From Tiliqua scincoides (taxonomy: Eukaryota; Chordata; Lepidosauria; Squamata; Scincidae): a stretch of DNA of 64,000 nt. Positions 25,130 to 37,384 of the stretch are shown here, one piece after another. The translations under genes were made by a program, and so were the position numbers. The notes beneath the pieces are model-generated. The model ran no database searches. It worked only from the letters and a program-made list of their open reading frames with translations, and had not been told where the DNA came from. Every line of letters starts with the position of its first letter. Positions within the stretch are counted from its first letter, which is position 1. The DNA is taken from contig NC_089822.1 in assembly GCF_035046505.1 (NCBI RefSeq), forward strand, positions 109,819,307-109,883,306. Reading direction: 5' to 3'.

Positions 25130-25515
25130 CCAGCGGGCGGAGGGGGCCATTTGCGGGGGGTGGGGCTTGGTAGGAGGATGGGCAGTCCGCCTGCCCGCTG
25201 GCGCTCCGCCGCAGTCCTGCCGCCCGCACGGGCGCCACCGCCAGACCCACGGAGGGCAGGGAGCTCCCTGCGAGGCGCTCCCCGGCGCCTTCCTCCCAGC
25301 TCCGTGGGTCCGGCGAGCAGCTCCGCAGGCAGCGGGACTGTGGCAGGGAGTGCAGGCCGAGAGCTGTGAGAGGCGAGGGAGCATCGCTGCCCCCTGCGGG
25401 GCTCCTCCCAGGCGCCAGGCACAGCTGCCCGTCCTTCTACTAAGTCCCGCCCCCCCCTGCGCCTGCCTGGGTGACTGCCCCGCATGCCCTGGCTCCTCCG
25501 GCTCCAGCAACGATG
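25130..25515. promoter_or_regulatory. Orphan CpG island, candidate promoter
   Basis: About 390 bp with dozens of CpG dinucleotides and a G+C content far above its surroundings, and no similarity I recognise to a repeat. Only CpG-island promoters and the ZNF653 promoter itself look like this in the window. It could be the promoter and non-coding first exon of the neighbouring gene; by mammalian order that would be ELAVL3 on the minus strand. No splice donor or coding start is convincing, so direction is open. Confidence 0.5.
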
Positions 25516-25763
25516 AGGTGGCAGGAGGTGTAGCTGCCAGGAACTCCACAGAGGGTCTACTTCCAAGTACATCAGGTGCAACTATGTGCAGCTGCACTTG
25601 CTCAGGCACTCCTTGTTGCTTGTCTCTCTACTGCGAACTGAATTGCACACTCCCAGTTGTGTGTTGTGTGTTCTACGTGGAGCCTTTGGCTTAAGGCACC
25701 AGGCGCTTTAAAGGAGGGTTTCATTAATGGTTCTACGGGTATGCTGTTTCCAGTGTAGGTAGA

Positions 25764-25850
25764 GCCCAATCCTAGGCTTGTCTACTCAGAAGTAAGTCCC
25801 ATTAAAGTCAATGAGGCTTACTCCCAGGAAAGTGTGGATGGGATTGTGGT
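25764..25850 (-). mobile_element. Short palindromic MITE
   Basis: GCCCAATCCTAGGC, TACTCAGAAGTAAGTCCCAT, GGCTTACTCCCAGGAAAGTG, ATGGGATTGTGG. Confidence 0.72.
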
Positions 25851-26559
25851 CTTACTCTTATAGTGTTTACAAATGGTTGTTGAGAGAACAATTTAAAAAA
25901 ATTAGTGAATAAAAATGTATCTTATGATCTATGACATAGATCTTAGTTTTTAATAAGAGACTATTTTTAATACTGTTTTTGCTATACTATGTATACTATA
26001 CTATGCTATACTATGCCCCCCTTGTATACTATGCCCCCTATATACATAGGGGGCATAGTATACAAGGGGGGCATAGTATAGCAAAAACTATATTAAAAAG
26101 TGTATGTATGTATGTATAGATGTATATTTTTAATTTTTAATACTATGTTTTTAATAAATTAGAGACTGTACAGTTCTTAGGTAACAATTACTGGTAGGTT
26201 ATTTTTCAGGATCTGGCTCGGGTAAAATCAGACAAAATTAGTCAGACTCAGACACCCCCCCCCAACCTCCAACTTATCCAAGGGTCATATAAAATCCCAT
26301 GATTTTTTGACCCTCGATGCATCTGTGGGATTGGCTCATAGGTGAGTGTCTGTTGTATTTTTCTTTTTTAGTCTTGTAAAGCTAGTGGGTCCTGATGGTG
26401 TGTAATTTTAAAAAGTGGGTTGCAGTTCTAAAAAGGTTTCAGAACTAAAAAGGTTTCCCTCTTCCCCCCCCCCCCCCCACAGTGGAGCCTCATTTCCTTT
26501 CCTCATCACTCTGGTTTTAATGGTGTTAAAAGCTTTGAATCTCAGTCTAGACTCTAGTC
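25851..26559. other. A+T-rich stretch around the foldback
   Basis: A+T-rich with ATGT repeats (26,101-26,118), the perfect inverted repeat described separately, and C runs at 26,254 and 26,466. No gene. Confidence 0.5.
26004..26083. repeat. Perfect 38-bp inverted repeat with 4-nt loop
   Basis: 26004-26041 and 26046-26083 are exact reverse complements; the loop is ATAC. The arm itself holds two variants of TATACTATGCCCCC. Outside it, TTTTTGCTATACTATG (25976-25991) offers a second pairing partner for the right arm, and looser complementarity reaches about 25963 and 26100. The sequence lies in A+T-rich DNA between a palindromic MITE and a hAT element. Confidence 0.97.
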
Positions 26560-27050
26560 CAGGGGTGCCCAAACCCCAGCCCAGGGACCACTTGAAACCC
26601 TTGGGGACTCCCAATCCAGGAGCTCCAAGCGCGGGGATCCTCCAGTCTCCAATGAGCTTTGACCCTCTGTACACTTGCTGGAGTCCACGCTGGCCTGATG
26701 CAACTACTCTCAGTGTGATGGCCAACTGTTCGACCTCTCATTTGAGCTGTGGGACGAGGGCTCCTGCCACTGCTTGCTGTTTGTCTGTGATGCAGCAGCA
26801 GCAGCAGCAGCTAAGGAAAAGCCAGCCTTGCTTTGTGCAAGGCCTTTTATAGGCCCTGAGCTATTGCAAAGACCATTCATTCATTCATTCATTCATTCAT
26901 TCATTCATTCATATAAGTTCCATCTCTATAATATTCATTTATGTAAATTTATTCAAATTTGAAATGTAAATTCATTCTTTTTTCCCCAGCCCCCAACACA
27001 GTGTCAGAGAGATGCTGCAGCCCTCCTACCAAAAAGTTTGGACATCCCTG
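26560..27050 (+). mobile_element. hAT-type nonautonomous element containing simple repeats
   Basis: Inverted ends CAGGGGTGCCCAAAC and GTTTGGACATCCCTG, flanked by CTCTAGTC and ATCTAGCC (6 of 8). The interior holds a GCA run (about 26795-26812) and a CATT tract. Confidence 0.75.
26874..26912 (+). repeat. (CATT)n microsatellite
   Basis: About nine perfect tetranucleotide units inside the hAT element at 26560-27050. Confidence 0.9.
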
Positions 27051-27453
27051 ATCTAGCCCCCCCAAAAAATATGTTGTATTTAAAATTGTCAAAAATTTTG
27101 TTATATTGACAAAAATTAATTTTGTCCCAAATTACACTGAACTGGCTTAAACATAAGAACTTTAACTGAACTGGACACTGGGTAGAGCTGAAAATCTTAT
27201 GGTGTTTTTTTTCTTTTGGAGTGGGGGCGGTTTGGGGTTTTTGCAGGCAGGTAATAGCAAGAATTCACTTGGCGGAAAAGGGCTGGCTTCCTCATCTCAT
27301 CTCCCCTTATTAAATTATTTGTTTTACTTTAATTTAATTATTTATAATTATTCATTTTAATTTAATTATTTATAGCCTGCTTATCTAGGGAAAATGACAC
27401 AATTTCAGTGCTTGCCACAGGCAATTTCAGTGCTTGCTGCATTCTCAGGAAAG

Positions 27454-27583
27454 CATTTCCTACTTGATCATGTCACTTCTAGCCATGACATCCCTTCCAG
27501 GTTCATGACATCAGTTTCAGGGGGTCCTGGACAGATTGCCATTCTAAAAAGTGGGTCCTGGTGCTAAAAGTTTGAGAACCACA
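27454..27583 (-). mobile_element. Truncated hAT MITE end
   Basis: Only one end of the 360-bp hAT MITE family is present: the tgatcatgtcacttc region through AAAGTGGGTCCTGG to TTTGAGAACCACAG. The other end is missing. Confidence 0.65.
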
Positions 27584-29879
27584 GTTATATTGGGTAATAT
27601 GACCCCCAAAATTGACTCTAGTCCAACCTCTAGCTGCCTCATGTGCAGCAGCTGACATTTTCAAACCCTGTTCAAGGGCGGCCCTACAGGGCAAGAGGGC
27701 AGTAATCCAGTCTGGCTGTTATCAAGGTACGTGTGGTGGTGGCCAGATCTGCCTTCTACAGGACAGCGTGCAGCTGCCACACTTAAGCTGAGCAAAAAGC
27801 ATGCTTGGCCACAGATGCCATCTTAGAAGCAGAGTGGGTCAGGTAGCCCCCACCCCCAAGCTATGGCCCTGGGTCTGAAGGAAGAGTGCAACCCTGTCCA
27901 AGACACTGTACACCCACCACCAGACTGGCTTCTCCACTGCCTTGGTGTGCACATCCTTTCCCCCCCCCCATCTTGAGTTGAGTACAGCCCTCCATCCCCC
28001 CCAAAAGAAAAACCCCCACATGCAGAAATTCTGAAGTCAGAGATGAAGGACTTTTTCTGGGCCAGTGAGCCACAAGTAGCCTCTAATAGCCAGGCATGGC
28101 TTCTAAGGATCTGTAGGCAAACAACCGATGCACTAACTGGAACAGACATGACTTAAATCCACTGTCTTTGGAGGGGGGGCATTTCTGGGAGACCTCAGCA
28201 ATGGTCTACCCTGTCAAAGTTTCTTGGTCAGTGAACCCTGAAGTGGTGTGCCCCTGCTGTCTGGAAAGAGGGTCCCGGAGAAGAAGCATCCCAGCAGTTG
28301 CCTCAAGTGGGGCCAGCCCTGAGGGGAAAGGGCTTGCTCAGTTCTACCCCCAGACCTGGCACTTGGAGGCAGCCAGTTCCCTCACTCCTTTCTGAGTCTG
28401 ATCAGGTTGCCTCCCTCTTCTCAGCCCACCCTGCTTCTCAGCATCCAGGATGCTGGCAGGCTGAATCCAGGAGGTGATCGAATGCCCTTCATTCGTCCGC
28501 TGCCATGTCTCTCCTCTCTCGCTCATTGCCTCCCTCCCTGCTTTCCTTCCCTCTTTCTCTGCAAAGGAAATTACAATTGTGATTTATTCAAACTCACCCA
28601 CCCATTGCCTCTAATCTCTCAGCCTGCAGCACTGGGAGTAAATTCAATCAGGGAAATGTTTTATAACAGAGAAGGAGCAGCTCTTGCTTAGGCAGCAGTG
28701 ACTCAGGAGCCAGTCTCCATCCTATGGGGTACTGGGAAAACAACCCATGGCCCTACCCCGACAGGGGCCATCCCTATGGTGTCCACTTTCCACAACACTG
28801 GTTGAGTGCCAGAACAGGAGCATCAAAAGCACTCAGATTGCCTTGGTAAAGACAGCAAACTTTCCCACCATGCCTTCAAAACAGAGACTGCAGCGCCAGG
28901 GCTGTGTCATGGGACCAGCATGTCTGTGCAGGCAAACTGTGCTGTCCCACAAGGGCATCCTGGCCTATCCATTATGCTTTCAAAACTGCCAGGCAGATGC
29001 ATCCTCCAGGGCACAGCAGGTCAAAGAGAACGTTAGGAGCCAGCCCAGGCCTGGAAGTGAGCACCAGAATCCTCTGCAAGGGTTCTGTATTCTCAACCAC
29101 CAGCTATGCACAGACGTAGTCATGGAGAACAGTGAGAACAGTGAGGTCATAACAGGCCAGATGCCTCCACCTTCCAGCCTCGTCCATTTCCCATCTCAGC
29201 CTCCTGAAAACATCCAGGAGACTTGGAGAGGGGGAGGTAGAGGGTGGGTGGAGAGAAGAAACATCCGCTGGGAGGTGGAAATCATCTCCCATTTTCTCAT
29301 CCTCTGATCCAATTTCCTCCCAGAAGAGGCAGCGTCTGGTATTCACTAATGGCCCAATCCGTCTTAATTAGCCAACGGGAGGGAAACCAGCCAGGGGAGG
29401 GGGAGCATGCAGTTATCTCCCTTCCTCCAAAGGGAGACAAAGAGGAGAAGGGGAGGGCTCCTGGTCCAGCCCTGGCTGGAATTTGTGCTGTGACTTTATG
29501 AATGGACAGGCCAGGGAAGGACTTTGTGAGTGTCTGCCTGCTCTTTGCCCCACTAATTTGCTTTCCTCTTGGTGCAAGAACCTGGGCTAAGCAGGTTCAG
29601 CTGAGAGACAGGAGAAGTGAAAAGATACAGACAGCTCAGTACTATTCATGGCGCAAAGCTGACATTCCAGGACTAGTCAATAGGCTGGTCAATTTAAGAA
29701 TGAGGGAGCCTGATGGATCTGCCTGAGGCCCAGTGACAAGTCAGATGCTACCAAGATGCTCACAAGCAATAACCCTCCTCTGTGCAACCCCAGAACATGG
29801 TAGTGAGAGGCCCCAGTTACTTATCATAAAGGCTGACAGTCTTGGATAGGTTTATCCTTTCATAAATACGAAAGCCAAC
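27584..29879. other. Repeat-poor non-coding block
   Basis: From about 28,150 to 29,760 I recognise no transposon, unlike most of the left half. Blocks around 28,560-28,690 (with AAAGGAAATTACAATTGTGA) and 29,330-29,500 (with CCGTCTTAATTAGCCAACGG) look like conserved regulatory DNA in style, but this is an impression, not evidence of conservation. Confidence 0.4.
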
Positions 29880-30245
29880 TAAAGAAGGGACTGCCACCAC
29901 ATGTTGTACTTGCAACATCTTCTACCCATTCATTATTTGTGGGGTGATGTCCTTTCTTTTATCTGTGCTGAATTGACTGTCCCTTGCTTTCACAGGGTGA
30001 CCCCCCCCAGCTCTAATGCTATGGGACAAAAAGTTCTTGATGTCCATTTCCACTGCACCATGCATCATTTTATAAACATCTACAATGTCCCAGTCTTGGG
30101 TTTTTTTTTCCCTTAAAAAAAAAAAAGTCCTGTATTTTTCTTATTTAAAAATGTCCAGCGTTAACAACCCCTTGATTGTTTTGGTTGCCCTTTTCAATAT
30201 GTGGGGACATTTTTTTCCTTGTTACACATGTACAGATGCTATGGT
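29880..30245 (-). mobile_element. CR1 LINE, reverse-transcriptase fragment
   Basis: The plus-strand text GCACCATGCATCATTTTATA, AACATCTACAATGTCC and GGTTGCCCTTTTCAATATG is the reverse of the CR1 YKIMHGVDKVD and neighbouring LEKRRLRGDM region. Decayed. Confidence 0.65.
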
Positions 30246-31076
30246 TACTCAACCCCACTCCCCAATGAGTTCTACAATGCTGAGTGAAGGCAAACACCAC
30301 TAGTCATTCTCCCACTCTCTTTCTCACACTCACACACACACTCACTCTTTCTTTATCTCTCCCCCCCCCACCTAGGAATCCTATTGCTACATACTCTGCA
30401 CATAGTGTGGAATGCCAAAAAGGTGGGGTGGGGGGGACATCAGGGATTCCAGCCTTAAACCAGGATGGTATAACCCGTGGTATGAAACATGGCTGTGTGG
30501 CTCTAAGGGGTTTTTCATGCAACTTCACGCCTCAAAGCCGTCTTTAGGCACAGAAATAGGAACGTGCAAGCTTGACCAACGTCTGAGACTGGCAGGCAGT
30601 ACAAAGCTTGTTGATGGCCCAAGCCTTGTGCAAACATTAGAAGATTGACCCTCCATCCTTATTTGCTCATGCAGCAGCAACTCCTGTCTACTGCTGTTAA
30701 GATCAGAACACAACAACAAACCTCAGGAAGCCCAAGCTGTACTCCCTCTTTATCTGGAACTAAGTGCTCTAGCTTCATGCTAGTTACTTCAGAGAATGGA
30801 AGAGTCCCACATTTGATGCCCACCAGCCTCACTTCTCCAGTAGTCTGCCATTGAAACCAGAAAGGCATTGATTTTGTCCATCCTCGTTATCCTATGATTA
30901 TCAATAAAAATGGCCTACCCATAACAGGAAAGATCAACAATAGGACTTCTGGAAGATGCTCCAGGCTACACCCTCTAAATGGAGGAGGTTTTTATAACTG
31001 GGGAGCCTGCCCAGAACAACTCCAAAGGAGGCCTATCACAAGCATCCCTTCTCAGTAATGATGTAACCCCTGCATT
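30246..31076. other. Non-coding, unassigned
   Basis: No gene. A CA-rich tract lies at 30,325-30,345 followed by a C run. Confidence 0.4.
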
Positions 31077-31500
31077 AGTGCTTCTCAGAACTTTTTAGAA
31101 TGAGTCTCTCAGGACCCACTGGAAGTTATGTCATTATCCTGGAAGTGAAGTCATGGCTGGAAGTGACATCATCAATTTAGGCTTTAAACCTAAGCAACAA
31201 TCAGCCAAAAGTCCCATTACACAGTGCACTTGTGCTGTTATTTTGTATAGCTTGGAATTCATTCTAGCTTGCCATTGAAAGCAGATCAGACTTTGATCCT
31301 TTTCCAACCACACAGCCCTCCTCCCTTTCCAGCATCCTATCTTCCCATCTATTCAGGGCAAAGCACCATGCCTCTCTCCCACCATGCCCTGCCCAGCAGC
31401 TCTGTATCCTGTATTTTCAGCTCTGTATTTTCAATGGCGGCTGAGCTACATGCCACGTGACCCATTTAGTGGATTCTGACCCACAGTTTGAGAAATGCTG
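31077..31500 (+). mobile_element. Older, diverged hAT MITE of the same family
   Basis: Starts with AGTGCTTCTCAGAAC and ends CAGTTTGAGAAATGCTG. The inner phrases about tcatgac, agtgacatcatca and gacccatttagtgga match the younger copies, but with many changes and an unrelated centre. No clear target duplication. Confidence 0.65.
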
Positions 31501-33109
31501 CCCTAGAGTGTACTGTGGACATTTCAGAACGGAAAAATGACAAACGCTTCTAGTACCTAGCTCCAACACACCGGATGGCAGCCCATACAGTCAAACCTCT
31601 TGATCTTAAAAGAACCGAAAAGAGGTCTCCTACACTAGTAAACTGCCAGTTTAAAACATGATGGTCTCTTTGACCCTGATGATTAGCAGAACCCATCTGC
31701 ACCTCCTTCCGAAAGACACTTTCTTAAACAGCAAGCTGCGGGTCACATGAAGCTTCAGGGGGCTGGGACTGCAGGCCTATAAACAAATCACGTTCCCTGA
31801 CCTGAAACTGATACATGGAGGAGAGAGGAGTGGTTGCACTTATCCCATACAGAAGGAACTAGAAAAAAAGTCAAAAAAGCAGCTTCAGTAAATCCTTTGC
31901 AGCCACTTAAAGCCTGTATAGTACTTCCTTATGGAAATCTACACTTTGTTTTTGAGTGACACGTTTCTTTCTGGTTTCATGGCAGTGTTAGATCTCCCTG
32001 ATGAGAGTCACACAGGCTTGAAACACAGCAGGTAGGTAGCCAGCGGATTCCGTCAATGTCTTTTTATTGCCCTTTAGGCTGGTCCCATGTGTTTTCTACA
32101 AGTGATGGTGGAACCCGTCTTTTGGGTCCCTGGCAATGAATACACAGTGGCAAGAAAGAGAGGAAGACTCTGCACATGACCACATCTTCTTCATGAAATT
32201 GCTTTGAACCCAGTGAAGTTCTTTATATCCACCTACTGTTTGAACATCACATATTATCTCATGTTTTTAGAAAACTCATCCGATTCCCAGCCTATGCTCA
32301 TTAATGAGCACTTTAGAAGCATTGCTGCTGCCCACAATCCTCTTGACCCCAATAGCTTTCCTTTCCCTTTTTGGGTTCTTCTCCTTTAGATAGAGTCCTA
32401 GGATGACCTCATCTTCTTTCTTAGCCTCTAGGTTCCTCCACTTTCAATATACCTTATTTTTTTCCTCTCCTGAGTGGTCACTATAGCTGCAGTGGCAGAA
32501 GTCACTATGCTCCAAAGGTAGCTGAGTGAAGTCGTAAAACTGTTTGCAATATTTCCAGCCACAAGTCTGCTCTTGAATGCTCTGCAGTCAAACAAAAGCA
32601 GTGGTCTATGCATGGGGCATACCCATTTTCTTACATGGTATGCATTTTCTTGCATAGGTAAGTAGGAACTTTGTCATGTGCAACATGCCCCTTAATGTTT
32701 TTGCTTTTAATACACATTCAGGCCAAATGCTAAAACATCCTCTTTGATTTCCTTGGCTTTGCTTTGATCATGAACCAAACAGAGGGGATGAACTCAGAGA
32801 TTTGCTATACTAGTATTTGCTCTCCACCCATTGGGCATTAATGCTCATCCAATGCTACCAACTCCACACTGCAGGCCAGGAAAATCTTTGGTATTTCCAG
32901 GCAGCAGCAGGAGTAAGGAGTCAGGAGTGTGGATCATTTCTTTTGGTTGGGACTGTATCCATCAAAGGAGCTCTTGTTAACAGGGTCCCTACCATTCATT
33001 TGACTACCCCTCTATAAATGAGAATATTTAGAATAATTATCAATCACCTAGAAGGCCACACCTGTTTGGTTTATAAAACACCTACACAGTATTATAACTT
33101 TGTAGCAAA
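31501..33109. other. Non-coding, unassigned
   Basis: No gene or clear repeat recognised. Confidence 0.4.
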
Positions 33110-33304
33110 TATGATGTAGTGATGGACTGGGACTAGAGACCTGGATTCAAATCTCCACTAGAATATGAAACTAACTGGGGGACCATGGTACAATTACAAC
33201 AAAGTGTTCTGTCACCAACACTCAATCACTGTTGAGAAGGGGAGGAAGCAAGGACTACGAACCCTAGACCTGATCTCTTGACTAGAACAGTGGGATATAA
33301 ATGT
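33110..33304 (+). mobile_element. tRNA-derived SINE, diverged
   Basis: Head TGATGTAGTGATGGACTGG with a B box GGATTCAAATCTCC and tail AGTGGGATATAAATG. Typical SINE order but with many changes in the middle. Confidence 0.6.
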
Positions 33305-35860
33305 TAGAATAGAGCAGAACTGAAATGTGACTGGGGTATTCAATGGGACCAGCATATGTTTTGTTTCACCTGAGACAAACTAAAACAAGGCCAGAGCACT
33401 TATGATCAGGGCTGCACATTGCTGTGGAGTGGATGTAACCTTTACCCCAAGTATTCCTTCAAACAGAATTAAGCAAATAGCTTCACCTACTGGCAAGTTA
33501 ACAAAATCTGTCTAATATTCTGTAATTAACTCTAATGGACTATGAAGCCATATCAAGTAGAAGGGCAGGTTTGCTAGCCCTTCCACCATTCTGCCAGGTC
33601 TGCTTCTAACCAGGTGTTAATAGCTTTGGAGAGGAGAGTGGCTGTGAAAGTTCTGCATCAAGAACAGAAGCACAACAGTCAAGTCTCTCCTGATTCTCAC
33701 CTCCCAGTCCTCAAAAATACCCACAAGTTGCACTCAGGAAAACTAGTGCTGCCAGAGATGGGGCATTTTTGCACCCTCCTCCTGTACTACAGGACAGTTA
33801 GTTACTGACATCGTCCAGCCTCCTTGCATTAGACTGGCAGGACACAGGCTCTCTCACAGCAGAGTTTTGGAGTGTTCAGTGGTAGCACCAAAACACTGAG
33901 CCTCACCTGCTCAAGCACACAAGGTTTGCTCCATGCAAAACAGGAGCAAGTGTCTTGGATGCCAAGCGATGACAGACAGGCATAGAGGAAGCACCGGCAC
34001 CCTGTAGGGAAGCTGAGAATCCAGGCTGTGGTCAACAGAGACCAGCTTTCGAGGTGCCCTTGGTGCTGAGAGCAGCAGTTCCCCAAGCCTGCATTATTGA
34101 TGTGGCCTTGTCGGGTGGTGAATTATTTATTCAGCACTATTTGCAGGGAGTGGTGAGAGGCACCAAGGTGCTTTTAAGACTGATGTAAAGGAGGGGGGGG
34201 AGAGGAGAGGGAAGGCAGGGAACATTAATCCCCTCCTTCCAGGAAGCTACTCTACAGTAGACAACAACAAGAGGATGGAGCTGGTTAACTTTTGGTCTCA
34301 CAGATAGAGTGGATTCAGGCGTGAGTTGCTGGTTGTCAGTGCTGGTTCATGTCACCTCATCTGCAGGAGCTGAGCTTGCAAGGCAGACATTAGCCAGGCT
34401 GGAATAGCATCATATAGGAAAAGAACAATTCCTAGCGGTCAGATTCCACAACTAGCATTATGAAGCCACAGGGCAAAGCAGAACAAATAGCTCACAAGCT
34501 TACTTATCAAAGCTGACTCTCAGCCTCCCTCCCAGCCCATCAGAAAAAAGGCTTTGCACAGAATGCACAGAGCAGCTATACAATACAGAAAGACCATGCC
34601 TACCCTCTCCCTCTGGGGAAATTGGATACAGTGAACACAATACATCCCAGTCAACTAAGCCAGAAAGCAGCAGGATGGTCTTACAAGGGATTATTACTGG
34701 CCTATCTTACAGGACTGTTGTAAAGAAGACATAAGGGATGCAAAACACCATGAGCACTGTGGAAAAGGTGCTATTAAAAAAAGTTATTCATACTAACTCT
34801 CTTCAGTTCCTTCCAGGTCTTAGTTCAGATTCATTTGGGGTGGTGGTGAAGGGCCACAATAACTTTTGCTAGTCTAGACAAGATCTCATAAAAAAAAACA
34901 CATGAAAGAGCTATGAAGGGCAGAATTAGGACACTCATAGTGTCCTAATGCTAGTGTGGGGAAAGAAGCACCAGAGATGCTTTCCAGACCAAAGAAAGTC
35001 TCTTGAACAAACCTGCAGAACAATTATTTGCTGTGATTCAGGGATTCCAAAAGTCAGTGAACCTCACCTCCTTCAGTAAAGGGATAGTGAGAAGCAGAAT
35101 GCAGCAATTGTGTCACAATGCCTAGTTCATGGAACCAACAAAAACTCCAAAAGATAGGAAGCAGAAGAGGGAAAACAGAATGGAATAAATCTATGGCATC
35201 AATCTTTAACAAACTGCACTCCACCCTGCACTCGTACAGGCATTCTCTCAGATGTTGCCTTCCCCTGCCAGAAAGAGGCTCTTTCTTTGGAGAGAGAAGA
35301 GAGAAAGCAGTAGCAGACTCCATGCTTGTAACAGTGCTCCATCATGTTCAGAATGGGTGTGTGCTCCCTGCATACCTTTGCTTAGCCTAGCAAATGTTGC
35401 TTTGGCTCCACCTGCTGGACAAATACTCTAATTATAAAAGGGAACTCAAAGATATCCTAAGGTACCCACAGGCAGACCTCCTGTCTTGGAATGACTGGGT
35501 CAGAGGGCGATATATCACTGAAATCTCTCAGATAAGAAGACCGTCCAGAATACAGCACCAAGTGTTGCTATCTGGAGCCAAGTAGCATAACTGGGACATC
35601 ACTTAACCATGCAAATCAAGTAATGTATGCAAATTCTGTAGTTTGCTGTTCTATGGCACTTACTCTGCATTAGAGATAAGGGTTTTTAACATGGGGAAGG
35701 GGTTTTTAAAAAATTGGACAGAAAGATAGAAGGAAGAGATGGGCATGGAGACTGGAGCAGTTAGTTGAACAGACCCAGGAGCAGGAGCTACTTGAAACTG
35801 GGCAATTATAGCCTCCCATCACCAACAGCTGTCTTTCTGAATCCTCCTAGATTTTTCTAA
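33305..35860. other. Non-coding, unassigned apart from a SINE tail
   Basis: No supported gene. A (G)n run at 34,193-34,200 and the SINE tail at 34,696-34,790 are the only features noted. Confidence 0.4.
34696..34790 (+). mobile_element. SINE tail, diverged
   Basis: ATCTTACAGGACTGTTGTAA through GTGGAAAAGGTGCTATTA, resembling the body and tail of the SINEs above without the tRNA head. Confidence 0.5.
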
Positions 35861-35931
35861 GGCTGCAATCCTTTATGGATTTACCAAGGAGTAAGTCCCT
35901 TTGAACTCAATAGGACTCACTATCCAACCCT
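35861..35931 (+). mobile_element. Short palindromic MITE, right end lost
   Basis: GGCTGCAATCC, CAAGGAGTAAGTCCCTTTGA, CAATAGGACTCAC; the closing GGATTGC arm is not present. Confidence 0.6.
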
Positions 35932-37384
35932 GATAGTTAGAGGTTTGATCCTAAAGAGAACAAAAGCAAAAATTCTCAAGATATGAACTACTAGGTCCGT
36001 GCCCAGTAAACCCACAGATATGTGGGAACACACACACACACACACAGGGTCCTGATTATAATTTACTGAAGCACAGGGAGGATGAAGAAACCTAGAACTC
36101 CTCAGTGAGAATATCCATAGTGGCAGACAAAGGTCCCCAAAGATTGGCTTGCTCACTGCTACCATTCTTCTGCAAAGTACCACTCCTCTGTACCACAACA
36201 GGACATGTCCAGGATGCAGCCCTAGTCCACACAGAGCAACAAGACCCAAGAGCACTGACTGGCACTCCAGCTGTATGAGTCTGTGCTCCCTAGAACATGT
36301 CCCAAAATCCTCTGCAACAAGCAGGCAACAGAACTCCTGCCTCTGCTGAGGTGGCAAGTGTTCCCTGAAGGTAGAAAGCTTAAAAAACACTGGACTAGAC
36401 AAAATGAATTCAAAAGAGGCAGGCTTCACAAACACCTTGGAGTTCTACAGCTGCACAGGAGTATATTTCCAGGAAAAGGGAAAAAACTGCTTTCTGCATT
36501 CATTCACTGCCACCTAGAAGATATTGCTAGTTTTTAAATCACTAGCCAAGGAATAAATAACTTACAAAATCAACCACCTTTTCCAACAGAAGGATCACTG
36601 CCTCTCACCCCGTCCCACAATGAAAACATGAGTCCACGCTGTTGTATCAAAGCCCCATCCATTCACATTTAACCCAACAGAATTCTATTAGTGGATATAG
36701 GTTCCCGACTACAAGCTTTCCCCTTGCCAGTAATAATCTCTGACAGAGAACCCCAGCCAGAACTGTGGCAGATTTTAGTGAAAAAAAGTAAATCACATTT
36801 TTAGATTTTTCACCTTAGTCCTGAGGATTAAAAGGTGGATTTTATTTTAATGAAAGCTGAGGCTCCCAGTACTCTGTATGAGAAGTCATATCCCTATGAC
36901 AGGATCACAGCCATGCAAATGCTGACACCTCCTGATCACAAAGAAGACTCTGAACATGGCAGACCACAGAGGACCAAGACAGTGAGGGGTCCTACTTGTA
37001 GCCTGAGCTTAACGGAACATTCAAAAACCAGGAAGAGGGATAACACAGGCAAACTTTTGCTTTTCTTCTCATGTAATAGCCCTGAAAATGGGGGAGGAGT
37101 GAAACAACTCTCACTCCCAGATTCAGATTGGAGGTCACTTTGAGAGACCACATCTTGGTTCATCTTCCTGAAAGATACTGGCCTTTCACAAGACTTATCA
37201 ACGCACACACAGATCAGCCAGAGTCAACTTGCATTGTCATCAAGAGATACAAAATGGTCATGGGAACCAGATGGAGAACTGTCTTACTGGAAGGAGCCTC
37301 CTCACAGCAAGTGGAAGGGAACTGGCCCTTTCCACTGTGCTCCTCTCAGAGTGGCAGGGGGCTGAATAAGCAAAGGTGCTGCCT
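35932..37384. other. Downstream flank of ZNF653
   Basis: No gene. A (CA)n tract lies at about 36,029-36,047. The distal minus-strand AATAAA at 36841-36846 could extend the ZNF653 3' UTR into this block. Confidence 0.45.

Noticed and set aside
24914-25609. 231-codon open frame on the minus strand across the CpG island
   Set aside because: Long frames are expected in G+C-rich DNA with few stops; the composition follows the base composition, overlapping frames on both strands are equally open, and no domain is recognisable.
1-37384. ELAVL3 coding exons
   Set aside because: Looked for the conserved start (MVTQILGAMESQ), NLIVNYLPQNMTQ and the final RRM phrases on the minus strand; none is present. 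ELAVL3 is mentioned only as the expected neighbour.
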